A DNA stretch of 64,000 nucleotides from a bacterium (Candidatus Blackallbacteria) CG13_big_fil_rev_8_21_14_2_50_49_14 (GTDB taxonomy: Bacteria; Cyanobacteriota; Sericytochromatia; UBA7694), in contig PFGG01000055.1 of NCBI GenBank assembly GCA_002783405.1, positions 1-64,000 on the forward strand. The letters are read 5' to 3'. The notes under the pieces were generated by a model that ran no database searches, had not been told where the DNA came from, and worked only from the letters and a program-made list of their open reading frames with translations. Below, in pieces: positions 53,667 through 63,804 of this stretch. The first letter of the stretch is position 1, and every line of letters starts with the position of its first letter. The translations under genes were made by a program, and so were the position numbers.

Positions 53667-56039
53667 ATGTACGTATTAAAACGCGACGGTCGTTCTGAAG
53701 CCGTCAAATTCGACAAAATTACCAACCGGATTCAGAAACTCTGTTACGGCCTCGATCAGGCCCATGTTGACTCGGTACGGGTTGCCATGAAGGTGATTGA
53801 AGGCCTCTATGACGGGGTGACGACCCTGGAACTCGACAATCTGGCTGCCGAAATCGCCGCCACCATGACCACCCGTCACCCGGATTATGCGTTGCTGGCG
53901 GCCCGGATTGCAATTTCAAACCTTCACAAGACCACCAAAAAGTCTTTTTCAGAGACCATGCGGGATCTCTATGAATATATTGACCCCAAAACCGGCCACA
54001 GCGCCTCGTTAATCTCCAACGAAGTCTGGCGGATTATTGAGGCCAATGCCCAGGAACTGGATTCGGCGATTATTCACGACCGGGATTTTCTGCTCGACTT
54101 TTTTGGTTTTAAAACCCTGGAACGCTCCTATCTACTCAAACTCAACGATCAGATTGTCGAGCGCCCCCAGCATATGTTGATGCGTGTGGCCGTGGGCATT
54201 CACCGCGAAGATATTGCAGCTGCGATCAAAACCTACGACCTGCTCTCAGAGCGTTGGTTTACCCATGCCACCCCCACCCTTTTCAATGCAGCCACCCCCA
54301 AACCCCAGATGTCTTCCTGCTTTTTAATCAGCATGAAAGACGACAGCATTGATGGGATTTATGATACCCTCAAAACCTGCGCCAAGATTTCACAATCAGC
54401 AGGCGGCATTGGCCTGAGCATTCACAATATTCGCGCCACGGGTTCGTATATCAGCGGCACCAACGGCACCAGCAACGGGATTGTACCCATGCTGCGGGTC
54501 TATAACGATACCGCCCGCTATGTGGATCAGGGCGGCGGCAAGCGCAAAGGAGCTTTTGCCGTTTATCTCGAACCCTGGCATGCCGATATCATGGAGTTTC
54601 TGGAGCTGCGGAAAAACCACGGCAAAGAAGAAATGCGCGCCCGCGACCTGTTTTATGCCCTCTGGATTCCCGATCTGTTTATGAAAAGGGTCGAAGAAGA
54701 AGGCGAATGGTCGATTTTCTGCCCCAATGAAGCACCGGGTCTGGCCGATTGCTGGGGCGAAACCTTTGAAACCCTCTATACCCGCTATGAGCGTGAAGGC
54801 CGGGCCCGCAAGACAATGAAAGCCCGTGATCTCTGGATGGCGATTCTCGACGCCCAGATTGAAACCGGCAACCCCTATATGCTCTATAAGGATGCCTGCA
54901 ATAGCAAAAGCAACCAGCAAAATCTGGGCACGATCAAATCGAGCAATCTCTGTACCGAGATTGTCGAATACACCGCCCCCGATGAAGTTGCCGTCTGCAA
55001 TCTGGCTTCGCTGGCCCTGCCCAAATACGTGGTGGACGGCCAGTTTGACCACCAGAAACTGTTTGAGGTCACCCAGGTCGCCACGCGCAACCTGAATAAA
55101 ATCATCGACCTGAATTATTATCCGGTCGAAGAAGCCCGCAATTCCAACCTGCGTCACCGCCCGATTGGCTTGGGGGTTCAGGGTCTGGCCGACGTGTTTA
55201 TCATGCTGCGTTTGCCCTTTGATTCAGACGAAGCGCGCCAGCTCAACCGCGATATTTTTGAAACGATCTATTTCGCAGCCTGCTCCGCCTCTATGGAACT
55301 GGCACAGGCCGAAGGCCCCTATTCAACCTTCGCAGGGTCTCCTGCTTCCCAGGGCAAACTGCAGTTTGATCTCTGGGGGGTTGAACCTTCCAGCCGTTGG
55401 AACTGGACGGAACTGAAAGACAAAATCCGTGAACATGGCCTGCGCAACTCACTCTTGCTGGCCCCCATGCCCACGGCTTCAACCTCTCAGATTCTCGGCA
55501 ACAATGAGTGCTTTGAGCCCTATACCTCAAATATCTACAGCCGCCGGGTACTCTCCGGTGAGTTTATCGTGGTCAATAAGCACCTGCTGCGCGACCTGGT
55601 GGATTTGGGCATCTGGAACGAAGGCCTCAAAAATAAAATCATTGCCAGCAATGGTTCGATTCAGAATATTCCTGAAATTCCCGAGCATATCAAAGAGATT
55701 TACAAAACCGTCTGGGAAATCAAGCAACGCAGCCTGATCGATATGGCCGCCGATCGCGGCGCCTTTATCTGCCAATCGCAATCGCTGAATCTCTTCATGG
55801 AAAATCCCACCTACGCCAAACTGACCTCGATGCATTTCTATGGTTGGAAAAAAGGCTTGAAAACAGGCATGTATTACCTGCGCACCAAAGCCGCAGCCGA
55901 TGCGATTAAATTTACCGTGGAGCCTGTCACCAGCGCCCAACCCCCGGTAAGTGCAGCGGTCAATCCCTTGGGCATGACCGCCGAAGGCGTGGCCTGTTCC
56001 CTGGAAAACCCTGAAGCCTGTGAGGCCTGCAGCGGTTAA
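53667..56039 (+). CDS. nrdA: Class I ribonucleotide reductase large subunit (R1), eukaryote-like
   Basis: 790 residues from the ATG at 53667 (aaaggg ribosome site; the GTG at 53661 is too close to it). N-terminal ATP-cone ([20 protein letters not shown]) for dATP control. Catalytic features: [20 protein letters not shown], the NLCTE motif in [50 protein letters not shown], and C-terminal redox Cys in [14 protein letters not shown]. Resembles eukaryotic R1 more than E. coli NrdA. It needs oxygen, unlike the upstream class II enzyme. Confidence 0.94.
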   Translation: MYVLKRDGRSEAVKFDKITNRIQKLCYGLDQAHVDSVRVAMKVIEGLYDGVTTLELDNLAAEIAATMTTRHPDYALLAARIAISNLHKTTKKSFSETMRDLYEYIDPKTGHSASLISNEVWRIIEANAQELDSAIIHDRDFLLDFFGFKTLERSYLLKLNDQIVERPQHMLMRVAVGIHREDIAAAIKTYDLLSERWFTHATPTLFNAATPKPQMSSCFLISMKDDSIDGIYDTLKTCAKISQSAGGIGLSIHNIRATGSYISGTNGTSNGIVPMLRVYNDTARYVDQGGGKRKGAFAVYLEPWHADIMEFLELRKNHGKEEMRARDLFYALWIPDLFMKRVEEEGEWSIFCPNEAPGLADCWGETFETLYTRYEREGRARKTMKARDLWMAILDAQIETGNPYMLYKDACNSKSNQQNLGTIKSSNLCTEIVEYTAPDEVAVCNLASLALPKYVVDGQFDHQKLFEVTQVATRNLNKIIDLNYYPVEEARNSNLRHRPIGLGVQGLADVFIMLRLPFDSDEARQLNRDIFETIYFAACSASMELAQAEGPYSTFAGSPASQGKLQFDLWGVEPSSRWNWTELKDKIREHGLRNSLLLAPMPTASTSQILGNNECFEPYTSNIYSRRVLSGEFIVVNKHLLRDLVDLGIWNEGLKNKIIASNGSIQNIPEIPEHIKEIYKTVWEIKQRSLIDMAADRGAFICQSQSLNLFMENPTYAKLTSMHFYGWKKGLKTGMYYLRTKAAADAIKFTVEPVTSAQPPVSAAVNPLGMTAEGVACSLENPEACEACSG

Positions 56040-56051
56040 ACAGCGAGCGCT

Positions 56052-57209
56052 TTAATGCTCTGGATAGAGCAGATAGCGCGCCCTTAACTGACGATAATCC
56101 GCCAGTGGCTTTTCCCAGCCCTGGCGGATTTCTGCTTCCGTCAAGCCCGCTTCAATCTGTTTGCGCAAGTGATCTGTACCCGCCAATTTATCGAAAAAGG
56201 GATTAAAAAAGGCTTTTTCACCCCGGTCATGCTGGTAAAAATACAGCAACCAACGCAGACTGAAGCGCAAATCTGTCTCCTGTCGCAAATCCAGACCATA
56301 ACAGGCTTGATCTTGATAAGGAGGCGTCAGCGCTTCTTGGCGGCTTTGCGGTCGAAACACAAAGGCACCAGCCTGAACATCGGGCAGACCCAAGACCTGA
56401 AATGGCCAGTCGGTTCCCCGCCCTACACTGACCCGTGTGCCCTCAAACAAGCCCAAAGAAGGGTAAAGCCGAATGGCCAAATCATTGGGCAAATTGGGAG
56501 AAGGTTTCACCGGCAGAGAGTAAGGAGTAGCGTGGGTATAGGCCTGAACCGGAATCACGCTCAGCTTGAGCGCTTGGGCATGCTCTATCCAGCTCTCGCC
56601 CTGAATCATCCGCGCCAGCTCTCCCACCGTCAAACCATGTACAAGCGGAATCGGGTGCAGGCCCACAAAGGAACGAAAAGCAGGTTCTAAAACAGGCCCG
56701 TCTATCTGATCTGCATTGGGATTGGGACGATCCAAGACCAGCAGGGGCTTGCCTGCTTCGGCTGCCGCTTCCATCACATAGTGCAGGGTCGAGATATAGG
56801 TATAGTAGCGTACGCCCACATCCTGAATATCAAAGACCAGCAGATCCAGATCGCGCAAAGTTTCAGGCTTGGGTTTGCGGTTCTGTCCATAGAGCGAAAC
56901 CACGGGCAAGCCTGTTTGAGAATCTACCCCATCTGCTAAATGCGCCCCAGCTTCAGCCTCGCCCCGAAAGCCATGCTCTGGTGCAAAAATACGCTTCACC
57001 GAAATGCCCTGGGCCTGCAAAAAATCTACCAGGTGCAAGCCCTGGGCGCGTGAGGTGGGATTCACGACAAGCCCCACAGAATGCCCTTTGAGCAAAGGCA
57101 GATAGCGCGCTGGCTGCTCCGCCCCCGGCAATGGAAGCGCCTGGGCCAGCGGCAAAAAAAGAAAACCCAAGAGTAAATACAGGGCCCATCCCCAAAATCG
57201 AAAAGACAT
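56052..57209 (-). CDS. namZ: DUF1343 / NamZ-type exo-beta-N-acetylmuramidase
   Basis: 385 residues from the ATG at 57209 with an aaaaggag site; the open frame upstream to 57335 is not needed. Signal peptide ending near AQA. Family motifs: VGLVVNPTSRAQGLHLVDFL, IFAPEHGFRGEAEAGAHLAD, VVSLYGQNRKPKPETL, LVFDIQDVGVRYYTYISTL, VLDRPNPN and FEGTRVSVGRGTDWPFQ. Characterised NamZ enzymes remove terminal MurNAc from peptidoglycan fragments. Likely exported cell-wall recycling enzyme. Confidence 0.88.
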   Translation of the reverse strand: MSFRFWGWALYLLLGFLFLPLAQALPLPGAEQPARYLPLLKGHSVGLVVNPTSRAQGLHLVDFLQAQGISVKRIFAPEHGFRGEAEAGAHLADGVDSQTGLPVVSLYGQNRKPKPETLRDLDLLVFDIQDVGVRYYTYISTLHYVMEAAAEAGKPLLVLDRPNPNADQIDGPVLEPAFRSFVGLHPIPLVHGLTVGELARMIQGESWIEHAQALKLSVIPVQAYTHATPYSLPVKPSPNLPNDLAIRLYPSLGLFEGTRVSVGRGTDWPFQVLGLPDVQAGAFVFRPQSRQEALTPPYQDQACYGLDLRQETDLRFSLRWLLYFYQHDRGEKAFFNPFFDKLAGTDHLRKQIEAGLTEAEIRQGWEKPLADYRQLRARYLLYPEH

Positions 57210-57449
57210 GGCCGCTCTCCTTTTCCTAATCAAAAACCGAACTGCAAAACATGCTCTATTCCGCCAGACACCCTCTCTGTTCAGCATGCCTGCTCTCACC
57301 CTGTTTGTCAAAAGCCAGTCCCCAAAATCTGTCATTTTGATCTAAAAACCCTTAAAAATTAATCTTCTGTTAAAACCGGGTCAGAATTTATACTTTAGAG
57401 ATGATAAGATAGAAACAGAGAACAGCAAGCCTCAAGGAGCCCCTTCACC

Positions 57450-58181
57450 ATGATGATTTCTCCCCAGTCCGTGATACCTGCGCAGCCAGCCTCTGCTGCC
57501 CCGCCCAAACCCGCAACATCTCCCGCGCCAGTGACCCAGGCAGAACTCGATTGGGCCGTTCAGCTTGAAAAAGCGGTAACCAACGGTTATCAGCCAAACA
57601 CGCAAGAACAGGAAATGTACACCGAGATTTACAAGCGTTATCAAAGCTCACAAGCAGAGGCCTCTGCTCAAACGGAAAAGGCTTCCCCAAGTGTTGAGAG
57701 TGGCGAAAAAGCAGAATCCAGCAAAGGTATTCTTGATTACCCCAAAGATCTGGCCATGGGCATTACTGAATATGCCGCCAAAGGCCAGGCCAAAAACTCA
57801 ATTGAATTCTTGGATGATGCTGGAGATATCAAAGAGAACCTCGGAGATTCTTGGGATCATATCAAAAAAGGCGAAGTCGGCAAAGCAGGCATCGACGTGC
57901 TCAAAGCAGTTGGCAATACCGCCAGTGCGGGCGTGAATTTATTTCAGACCGGTCTGCACACCCTGTTGGGTGGTTTTTCAACCGTGGTTTCTCTGCCCCT
58001 CAATCTGCTCGACAAAGGGGCCGAAAAAGCCGGCGAACATCTTTCCAAATCCGAAAGTGGTTTTGGCAAAGCCGTGGGCAAAGTTTCGACCTTTATCGGG
58101 GGCCAAAACAGCAATGTGGGCTATAATGAAGCCCTTCAGACAGCCGCCCGCGAAGGCGTACGCGCTGCCCACCAAGATTAA
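57450..58181 (+). CDS. Hypothetical protein, Ala/Pro-rich N-terminus with amphipathic helices
   Basis: 243 residues. Start ATG with caaggag. N-terminal 35 residues Pro/Ala-rich (disordered), then Glu/Ser-rich, then amphipathic helical segments with small residues (GNTASAGVNLFQTGLHTLLG, VVSLPLNLLDKGAEKAGEHL). No signal peptide. In composition it recalls the first gene of the kinase unit at 9810. Family not recognised. It ends at a strong terminator. Confidence 0.65.
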   Translation: MMISPQSVIPAQPASAAPPKPATSPAPVTQAELDWAVQLEKAVTNGYQPNTQEQEMYTEIYKRYQSSQAEASAQTEKASPSVESGEKAESSKGILDYPKDLAMGITEYAAKGQAKNSIEFLDDAGDIKENLGDSWDHIKKGEVGKAGIDVLKAVGNTASAGVNLFQTGLHTLLGGFSTVVSLPLNLLDKGAEKAGEHLSKSESGFGKAVGKVSTFIGGQNSNVGYNEALQTAAREGVRAAHQD

Positions 58182-58192
58182 TTTCACACAGC

Positions 58193-58221
58193 AAAAGCCG
58201 GGGCAAAAACCCCGGCTTTTT
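58193..58221. terminator. Bidirectional intrinsic terminator
   Basis: Perfect 11-bp stem aaaagccgggg/ccccggctttt with a 6-base loop, followed by T on one side and preceded by A on the other. It serves the gene ending at 58181 and the convergent aminotransferase gene ending at 58234. Confidence 0.9.
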
Positions 58222-58233
58222 GTATGGCCTTAT

Positions 58234-59469
58234 TCAGACAAAACTTAAGAGCGTTTCACGAATAATCGCCAGACTTTCTTCCATTTGCGCTTCGCGAATC
58301 ACCAAAGGGGGCGCAAAACGGATAATATCTCCGTGGGTGGGCTTACACAGCAGCCCTTTTTCCTTGAGTGCCAAACAGACATCCCAGGCCGTACGGCCAT
58401 CTTCAAAAGGCTCAATCACCACGGCATTGAGCAAGCCTTTGCCCCGTACTGCCTTAATAAATTCGACTTCCTGCTCCAGAATCAGCAGGCTTTGACGGAA
58501 TTGTTCTCCCATCAACTCGGCATTTTCAGCCAAATTTTCATCTTTAAGCACCTGCAGGGCCTCTATCGCCACACGACAGGCCAAGGGGTTGCCCCCATAG
58601 GTCGAACCGTGTTCTCCTGGTTTAATACAGAGCATGATCTTGTCATCAGCCAAGACGGCAGATACGGGCAAAACCCCACCCGAAAGTGCTTTTCCCAAAA
58701 TCAGAATATCTGGGCGCACATGCTCATGATCCGCCGCCAGCATTTTGCCAGTCCGGCAGAGACCGGTTTGCACCTCATCGCAGATCAGCAAGACCTGGTG
58801 CTGGGTGCAGAGTTCTCGCACCCGATGCAGGTAGCCGGTATCAGGCACCACCACCCCCGCTTCACCCTGAATAGGCTCCACCATAAAGGCCGCCACATGC
58901 GGATCTTGCAAAACCGCTTCCAGGGCATGCAAATCGTTATAGGGAACCAGTTCATAACCCGGCATATAGGGACCAAAACCCGCATAACTGCAGGGATCTG
59001 TGGAGGCAGAAATCGCACCCAAGGTTCGCCCCCAGAAATTATTGCGGGCAAAAACAATCTTGGCCTGGTTCTCAGGAATGCCTTTGACGGTATAGCCCCA
59101 TTTACGGGCCAGTTTAACCGCCGTTTCTCCCCCTTCCACACCCGTATTCATGGGCAAAACCTTATCATAGCCAAAATAACGGGTAATATACTGCTCATAA
59201 GGCCCCAAGACATCATTGTAGAAGGCTCGGGAAGTCAGGGTCAGCGTCTGGGCCTGCTCAGTCAGGGCCTTGAGAATGCGCGGATGACAATGTCCCTGAT
59301 TCACCGCCGAATAGGCCGAAAGGAAATCAAAATAACGCTTGCCTTCAATATCCCAAAGATACACACCCTCTCCCCTGGCCAAAACCACAGGCAGCGGATG
59401 GTAATTATGGGCACCATACTGATCTTCAAGGGCCATCGCTTCGGCTGAAGAAGCGGCTTTAAACTCCAT
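58234..59469 (-). CDS. rocD: Ornithine aminotransferase
   Basis: 411 residues from the ATG at 59469, which has gaggtg upstream. Class III PLP aminotransferase turning ornithine into glutamate semialdehyde. Features typical of [94 protein letters not shown] lysine in LGKALSGG and [16 protein letters not shown]. Full length. Monocistronic. Confidence 0.93.
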   Translation of the reverse strand: MEFKAASSAEAMALEDQYGAHNYHPLPVVLARGEGVYLWDIEGKRYFDFLSAYSAVNQGHCHPRILKALTEQAQTLTLTSRAFYNDVLGPYEQYITRYFGYDKVLPMNTGVEGGETAVKLARKWGYTVKGIPENQAKIVFARNNFWGRTLGAISASTDPCSYAGFGPYMPGYELVPYNDLHALEAVLQDPHVAAFMVEPIQGEAGVVVPDTGYLHRVRELCTQHQVLLICDEVQTGLCRTGKMLAADHEHVRPDILILGKALSGGVLPVSAVLADDKIMLCIKPGEHGSTYGGNPLACRVAIEALQVLKDENLAENAELMGEQFRQSLLILEQEVEFIKAVRGKGLLNAVVIEPFEDGRTAWDVCLALKEKGLLCKPTHGDIIRFAPPLVIREAQMEESLAIIRETLLSFV

Positions 59470-59581
59470 GATCAACACCTCAAAACAGATTTAAACCTTT
59501 CTATCTTACCGGAGTTACTCTGAAAGTCACCACCCCCTCAGCCCATCCTGCAAAGCAAAAACTAGAAAAAAGGAGCAAGAA

Positions 59582-59611
59582 AAAAGGGCCTTCTTTGCAG
59601 AAAGCCCTTTT
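59582..59611 (-). terminator. Intrinsic terminator of ftsZ
   Basis: On the minus strand, stem AAAAGGGC/GCCCTTTT followed by TTCTT, 12 bases after the ftsZ stop. Confidence 0.75.
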
Positions 59612-59622
59612 AAAATAGCGCT

Positions 59623-60588
59623 TTAACGGGCCTGTTGCATGGCCTGGGCCAGTACTTGCTTGCCCACAATCGCGATCACCGTGACCTTGACTTCGTCTTT
59701 CATATTCTCATCGAGAACGGTACCAAAAATAACATTGGCATCGGGATTGACGGTTTTGTAAATCACCTCTGCCGCCATATTGATTTCGTGCAGAGCAATA
59801 TCGCTGCCACTGGTAATATTGAAAACCACGCCCGTAGCGCCGTCGATTGAGTATTCCAAGAGGGGATTTTCAATCGCGCGTTTGACGGCTTCAACCGCTG
59901 GGTGTTCCACTTCACGGGAAGAAGAACCCACACCCATCACACCCACACCGGCATTCGACATCACGGCTTTCACATCCGCAAAGTCAACATTGATCAAGCC
60001 GGGAATCGTGATAATGTCTGAAATGCCCTGAATGGCTTGAAAAAGGACATTGTCCACTTCGCGAAAAGCATCACGCACGGCCATTTGACCTTTCATGCTT
60101 TGCAAGAGACGGTCATTGGAAATCACGATCAGGGTATCGACACTCTGCAGCATGCGCTGAATGCCAGCATCTGCCTGATCTTTGCGCTTTTTGCCCTCAA
60201 AGGTAAAGGGCTTGGTGACCACGCCCACAGTCAAAGCTCCGCCACTTTTGGCCATCTGGGCCAGCGCTGGAGCCGCCCCTGTCCCCGTGCCACCGCCCAT
60301 GCCGCAGGTGACAAAAACCATATCTGTTTCCTGCAAATATTTGGCCATTTCATCGCGGTTTTCTTCAAGCGCTTTGAGGCCTACGCCGGGATCTCCGCCA
60401 GCACCCAATCCACGGGTCAGGCGAGAGCCAATTTGCACGCGGTTTTCGGTTTCAACCAGAGAAAGAGATTGTGCATCCGTGTTTACGGCAATAAACTGCA
60501 CGCCCGAAAAAGAGGCTGAGCGCATGTGATTGATGGTATTGCCACCACTGCCACCCACCCCAAATACTTTTATGTTCACAAGTGTCAT
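59623..60588 (-). CDS. ftsZ: Cell-division protein FtsZ without C-terminal tail
   Basis: 321 residues. Tubulin-like GTPase: GGSGGNTINHM at the N-terminus, GAGGDPGVG, the tubulin signature GGGTGTGAAP, KRKDQADAGIQRM and the T7 loop GLINVDFADVKAVM. The polypeptide stops just after the GTPase fold (VIAIVGKQVLAQAMQQAR). The usual disordered linker and the conserved terminal peptide that binds FtsA/ZipA/SepF are missing. A terminator follows at once, so there is no room for an in-frame extension. No dcw-cluster genes are adjacent. Confidence 0.93.
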   Translation of the reverse strand: MTLVNIKVFGVGGSGGNTINHMRSASFSGVQFIAVNTDAQSLSLVETENRVQIGSRLTRGLGAGGDPGVGLKALEENRDEMAKYLQETDMVFVTCGMGGGTGTGAAPALAQMAKSGGALTVGVVTKPFTFEGKKRKDQADAGIQRMLQSVDTLIVISNDRLLQSMKGQMAVRDAFREVDNVLFQAIQGISDIITIPGLINVDFADVKAVMSNAGVGVMGVGSSSREVEHPAVEAVKRAIENPLLEYSIDGATGVVFNITSGSDIALHEINMAAEVIYKTVNPDANVIFGTVLDENMKDEVKVTVIAIVGKQVLAQAMQQAR

Positions 60589-60897
60589 GAAATTCTGAGT
60601 CCTATGCGTTTCGCAAGATTTTCAGTCAGTTTAGCATGTTCTCCCCCAAGAAAAAGGGGGTTCTGTCACAGGCGGAGCCAGCTCATGACTTCACAGCTCA
60701 GAAATCATTTGAAAAGGCGCTCAACCACCGTACTTCTTGCATTGCTCTCCTCCCCCAAGGAAGCAGTGTGTCTGAATCGGATTTTTCTGTTCATGTTCAC
60801 CGTGAAAAAAAAATTCTCCTCATTCAATTTTTAAAAAAAAAGCTCATTTTGAACTTATATCTTAAAGAAAGCAAAGAGACAAATGAGGTATTCGCAA
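60589..60897. other. 309-base divergent region between ftsZ and the RGS-like gene
   Basis: Holds the divergent promoters. A short hairpin, ccccc-aagaaaaa-ggggg, lies near 60643-60660. Open frames through this region do not look like proteins. The 3' part (60780-60870) is very A/T-rich. Confidence 0.5.
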
Positions 60898-62022
60898 ATG
60901 TCAGATATGAGACTCAATCAAGCCATTCCCCACACACAAATCAACACACTCAAACCAAAGCAAGCAGAGCCCAGCCCAGCCCTCTCCCCCACCCAAGAAA
61001 CTCAAGCCCCAAGCTCTGGCTATCAGAAATACGCCCCCCCCTCCCCCCAAGAAAAACCAGTTTTAGAAAGTCAACAGGTTCACTCGCTGATTCAGAATTC
61101 ACGCCCCAGTGCATTGAACACAGCCAGATTGCAGGCCCTCTCAATCCCTTCTCTGCAATCCGTTCAGGGCACCATTCAACGCTCTTATGAGCAAGTGATC
61201 AAAAATCCCCAGAACAAAGAAGAGGCTTTCACCAGTCTGCGCGAATCCTTTAAACCACAAAGCTTGAGTTTTTCCGACAAACTCAGAAGTTTTTTTGGCA
61301 TGCGGGCGGTTCTCAAAGATCGAAAAAAAGCCGAGCAAAGCGTGTTCGGTCACGAACTTAAAAATCTTTTAAGTGTCATGGCACATCCGGAAAGAGCTTC
61401 AACCAGAGATCTGAATACTGTACGCGCTTTTCAATACCATTGCTTAAAAGAATTCAGCAAAGAAAATGTAATGGGTATAGACCAAATGATCAAATTGTCA
61501 AAAATGGATCCCCAGGATCCAAACCTAGAGAAAAAACTCCTCTCATTCATCCAGAATTGTGTCAACGAAAATGGAAAATATCAAATTAATCTGCCTTCTA
61601 ATATGCGCAAAGGAATCATGGCCATCGCCAAGAGCTTGTCTACCCCACAATCTCCTCCCTTGACCCAGGAAGAGCGAAAAGAAAAACTCGATACATTAAT
61701 GGTCAAGATGGTAGAAGTCAATAAGGAGCTGTATTCCCTGCTCAAGGACCCCTTTCTACGCTTTAAACAGAATTTAGATCACCAGACAAACCAGATTTCA
61801 GAAAATCGCTTCGGCAAAGAATGGCATACACGCCTCGAAATGTGGAGCAGTGGTTCTTTTATGCCTTTTGCCAAAGCCACGGGCAAGACCATTTTAGATG
61901 GGCTCACACTGGGTCTTCTCAATTGTTTCAAGGGCTGGACAGCCGATACGAAAGAATCAAACGATCTCAACGAACAACTCTCAGAAATCAACAAAGACAT
62001 CGAGACAATGAATTTGTTCTAA
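60898..62022 (+). CDS. Hypothetical protein with a possible RGS-like domain
   Basis: 374 residues from the ATG at 60898 (gaggt 9 bases upstream); an ATG at 60883 is the alternative. The first 90 residues are Pro/Gln/Ser-rich and likely disordered. Residues about 125-248 are helical and contain AFQYHCLKEFSKENVMGIDQ followed about 35 residues later by INLPSNMRKGIM. These recall the EFSxEN and NL/NI...R..I segments of RGS (regulator of G-protein signalling) domains. A shorter hydrophobic part near the C-terminus (FMPFAKATGKTILDGLTLGL) may be amphipathic. No signal peptide. In operon with the next gene. Confidence 0.6.
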   Translation: MSDMRLNQAIPHTQINTLKPKQAEPSPALSPTQETQAPSSGYQKYAPPSPQEKPVLESQQVHSLIQNSRPSALNTARLQALSIPSLQSVQGTIQRSYEQVIKNPQNKEEAFTSLRESFKPQSLSFSDKLRSFFGMRAVLKDRKKAEQSVFGHELKNLLSVMAHPERASTRDLNTVRAFQYHCLKEFSKENVMGIDQMIKLSKMDPQDPNLEKKLLSFIQNCVNENGKYQINLPSNMRKGIMAIAKSLSTPQSPPLTQEERKEKLDTLMVKMVEVNKELYSLLKDPFLRFKQNLDHQTNQISENRFGKEWHTRLEMWSSGSFMPFAKATGKTILDGLTLGLLNCFKGWTADTKESNDLNEQLSEINKDIETMNLF

Positions 62023-62049
62023 GTTGAATTAAACAGCAAAGGAAAGAAA

Positions 62050-62970
62050 ATGGTAACACTCTTGGAAAGAGCAACAGAAAATCTGGAAGCAGAAAAAATC
62101 CATACGCAAGCCATGGAAAAACTGACTCAAGCCATGATTCAACAGTTTAAACACCCCCCTCCGCTGGAAGAAATTTATCAGGATCTCAACAAAGCCCTGC
62201 GTCTGGATCCCCAAAATCCGGATCGCTCTGCTGGCATGGCTTATTTTCTGATCCTTATTGGCGCTTTGGATCAAGTGCCCAAGCATTTGGCCAAAGCCCT
62301 TCGACTGAATCCAGAACATTCAATAGCACGGCAATTAGTGCAGGGTCTAAACGAACTCAAACAACAGGATCCGCTGGAAAAAAGACTGCTGGAAGTAGAG
62401 GCCTTTCAACGCTGGCCCAGACCCCAAACGGCCTCCGAATACGATGATCTCTACGACGAAACGGAGCGCTTTATACGTCAAGAAGCTCTCTTCTATTTAC
62501 AGGCTATGATTCCCCCTGAAGTCAATGTGGGGGAGTTAGAACAAAACCAAAGATCTTTTCTTGGGCTTTTACACGCGAGTGTTCAAAGTATCCAAGCCAA
62601 ACTCGAGATCTTAGAAAGTGAATTTGAAGTGGATGCTCTGGAGCGAGAGTTGCGCCCTTTGAGCCAACTCAAAACCCGTTTTGAAAAAGTGGTAAACCAC
62701 AATCTTGAGCTCATTTACTGGCAAGAACAGCTTCAATCCTTCCAAGAGATGGTTCACGGCGCTTTTGAAGAATTAAAACATTGGCCCAAAGGTCAAAGCT
62801 TGGATAAAAAGTTTTCTGACCGTCTTGAAGCCCTCTACGATATCTGCGACCAATTGGCCGATGAATTAGACAGCTTGGCTCAACGCACCAGTATTGCTCC
62901 GATTGAAAACCAATATGAAGCAGCCGTTCAAACTTTACAAAAGCTCCAAGATTCACTTGATGAATTTTAA
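62050..62970 (+). CDS. Helical protein with TPR-like N-terminus and coiled coil
   Basis: 306 residues. Residues about 35-110 look like two TPR units (YQDLNKALRLDPQNPDRSAG, HLAKALRLNPEHSIARQLVQ). The rest is Glu/Leu/Gln-rich helix with coiled-coil stretches (KLEILESEFEVDALERELRP). No membrane segment or signal. It lies 27 bases after the RGS-like gene and probably works with it, but no function can be named. Confidence 0.65.
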   Translation: MVTLLERATENLEAEKIHTQAMEKLTQAMIQQFKHPPPLEEIYQDLNKALRLDPQNPDRSAGMAYFLILIGALDQVPKHLAKALRLNPEHSIARQLVQGLNELKQQDPLEKRLLEVEAFQRWPRPQTASEYDDLYDETERFIRQEALFYLQAMIPPEVNVGELEQNQRSFLGLLHASVQSIQAKLEILESEFEVDALERELRPLSQLKTRFEKVVNHNLELIYWQEQLQSFQEMVHGAFEELKHWPKGQSLDKKFSDRLEALYDICDQLADELDSLAQRTSIAPIENQYEAAVQTLQKLQDSLDEF

Positions 62971-62997
62971 AAAGCCCCTCTCAACAAAGTACTTTCC

Positions 62998-63804
62998 CTA
63001 GCGCCGAATACTCACATGCCACTTCGAAAAGATCTTCATAAAGACAGGATCTTTGAGGGCTTTGCGCATCACCTGATTGATCTGCTCTAAAAGCTCTTTG
63101 TTCTCAGCCTGAACCACGCCCACATAGGGGGTTTCTGGCGTGATTGGCTCTCCTGTCAGACGCAGGCCCGGCACCGTCCAAAGATACCAACCGGCCAGCG
63201 CCCGCTCACTGAGCACACCATTGAGACGTGACTGGGCCAAATCCTGAAACAGAGTTTCAGGCTCATCATAAGCCTGAACACCAATGCCTGCCTCTTTGAG
63301 ACGGTTGAGATCATCCAGCAGAATCTGAGAAACAGAATCACGGATCACCCCCACCTTTTTGCCTTTTAAATCAGAAAGATTATAGGTAAAGGTATCGGCT
63401 TTGCGTACCACCAGCTGCTGATAAGCGGTATAGTAATGCTCTGTAAACAAAAGGCCTGCGGGCAACTGGGGATTATTGGCCTCAGGCTTTTCAATCGCAT
63501 TCAAAGCCAGATCCACTTCTTTTTTTGAAACCGATTCCAGCAGTTTTTCCCAGGCCAGCTCTTTGATTTCAAGCTTTTTATTGAGCTTGCGCGCCAGATA
63601 GCGCACAATTTCAAACTCAAAACCGCCATAATTGTCTGAACTGGCTGTTTTCGCTGTGGGTTCGAGCTTATAAATAAATGGCTTGCCGATATTCGGATCC
63701 ATGCCCACCCTCAGCGTTTGGGAACGTTCCGCCACGTTCTGCCCAGGGCAGCCACTGATCAAGAACAAGAGCAGTGGCAGCCCCCACCGGAGCAGGCGCT
63801 TCAA
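62998..63804 (-). CDS. Extracellular solute-binding lipoprotein (amino-acid-binding type, SBP family 3)
   Basis: 268 residues. Lipobox ISGC (about 17-20). Periplasmic binding-protein type II fold: LRVGMDPNIGKPFIY, GGFEFEIVRYLARKLNKKLE, VDLALNAIEKP, GKKVGVIRDSVSQI, then a C-terminal helix that ends in FSKWHVSIRR. No ABC permease or ATPase genes are adjacent, so it may be an orphan sensor or the transporter lies elsewhere. The start overlaps the alaS end by four bases. Confidence 0.88.
   Translation of the reverse strand: MKRLLRWGLPLLLFLISGCPGQNVAERSQTLRVGMDPNIGKPFIYKLEPTAKTASSDNYGGFEFEIVRYLARKLNKKLEIKELAWEKLLESVSKKEVDLALNAIEKPEANNPQLPAGLLFTEHYYTAYQQLVVRKADTFTYNLSDLKGKKVGVIRDSVSQILLDDLNRLKEAGIGVQAYDEPETLFQDLAQSRLNGVLSERALAGWYLWTVPGLRLTGEPITPETPYVGVVQAENKELLEQINQVMRKALKDPVFMKIFSKWHVSIRR

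Noticed and set aside
60636-61190. 184-codon + strand frame before and over the RGS-like gene
   Set aside because: Overlaps the better-supported frame starting at 60898 and shows no protein-like features.
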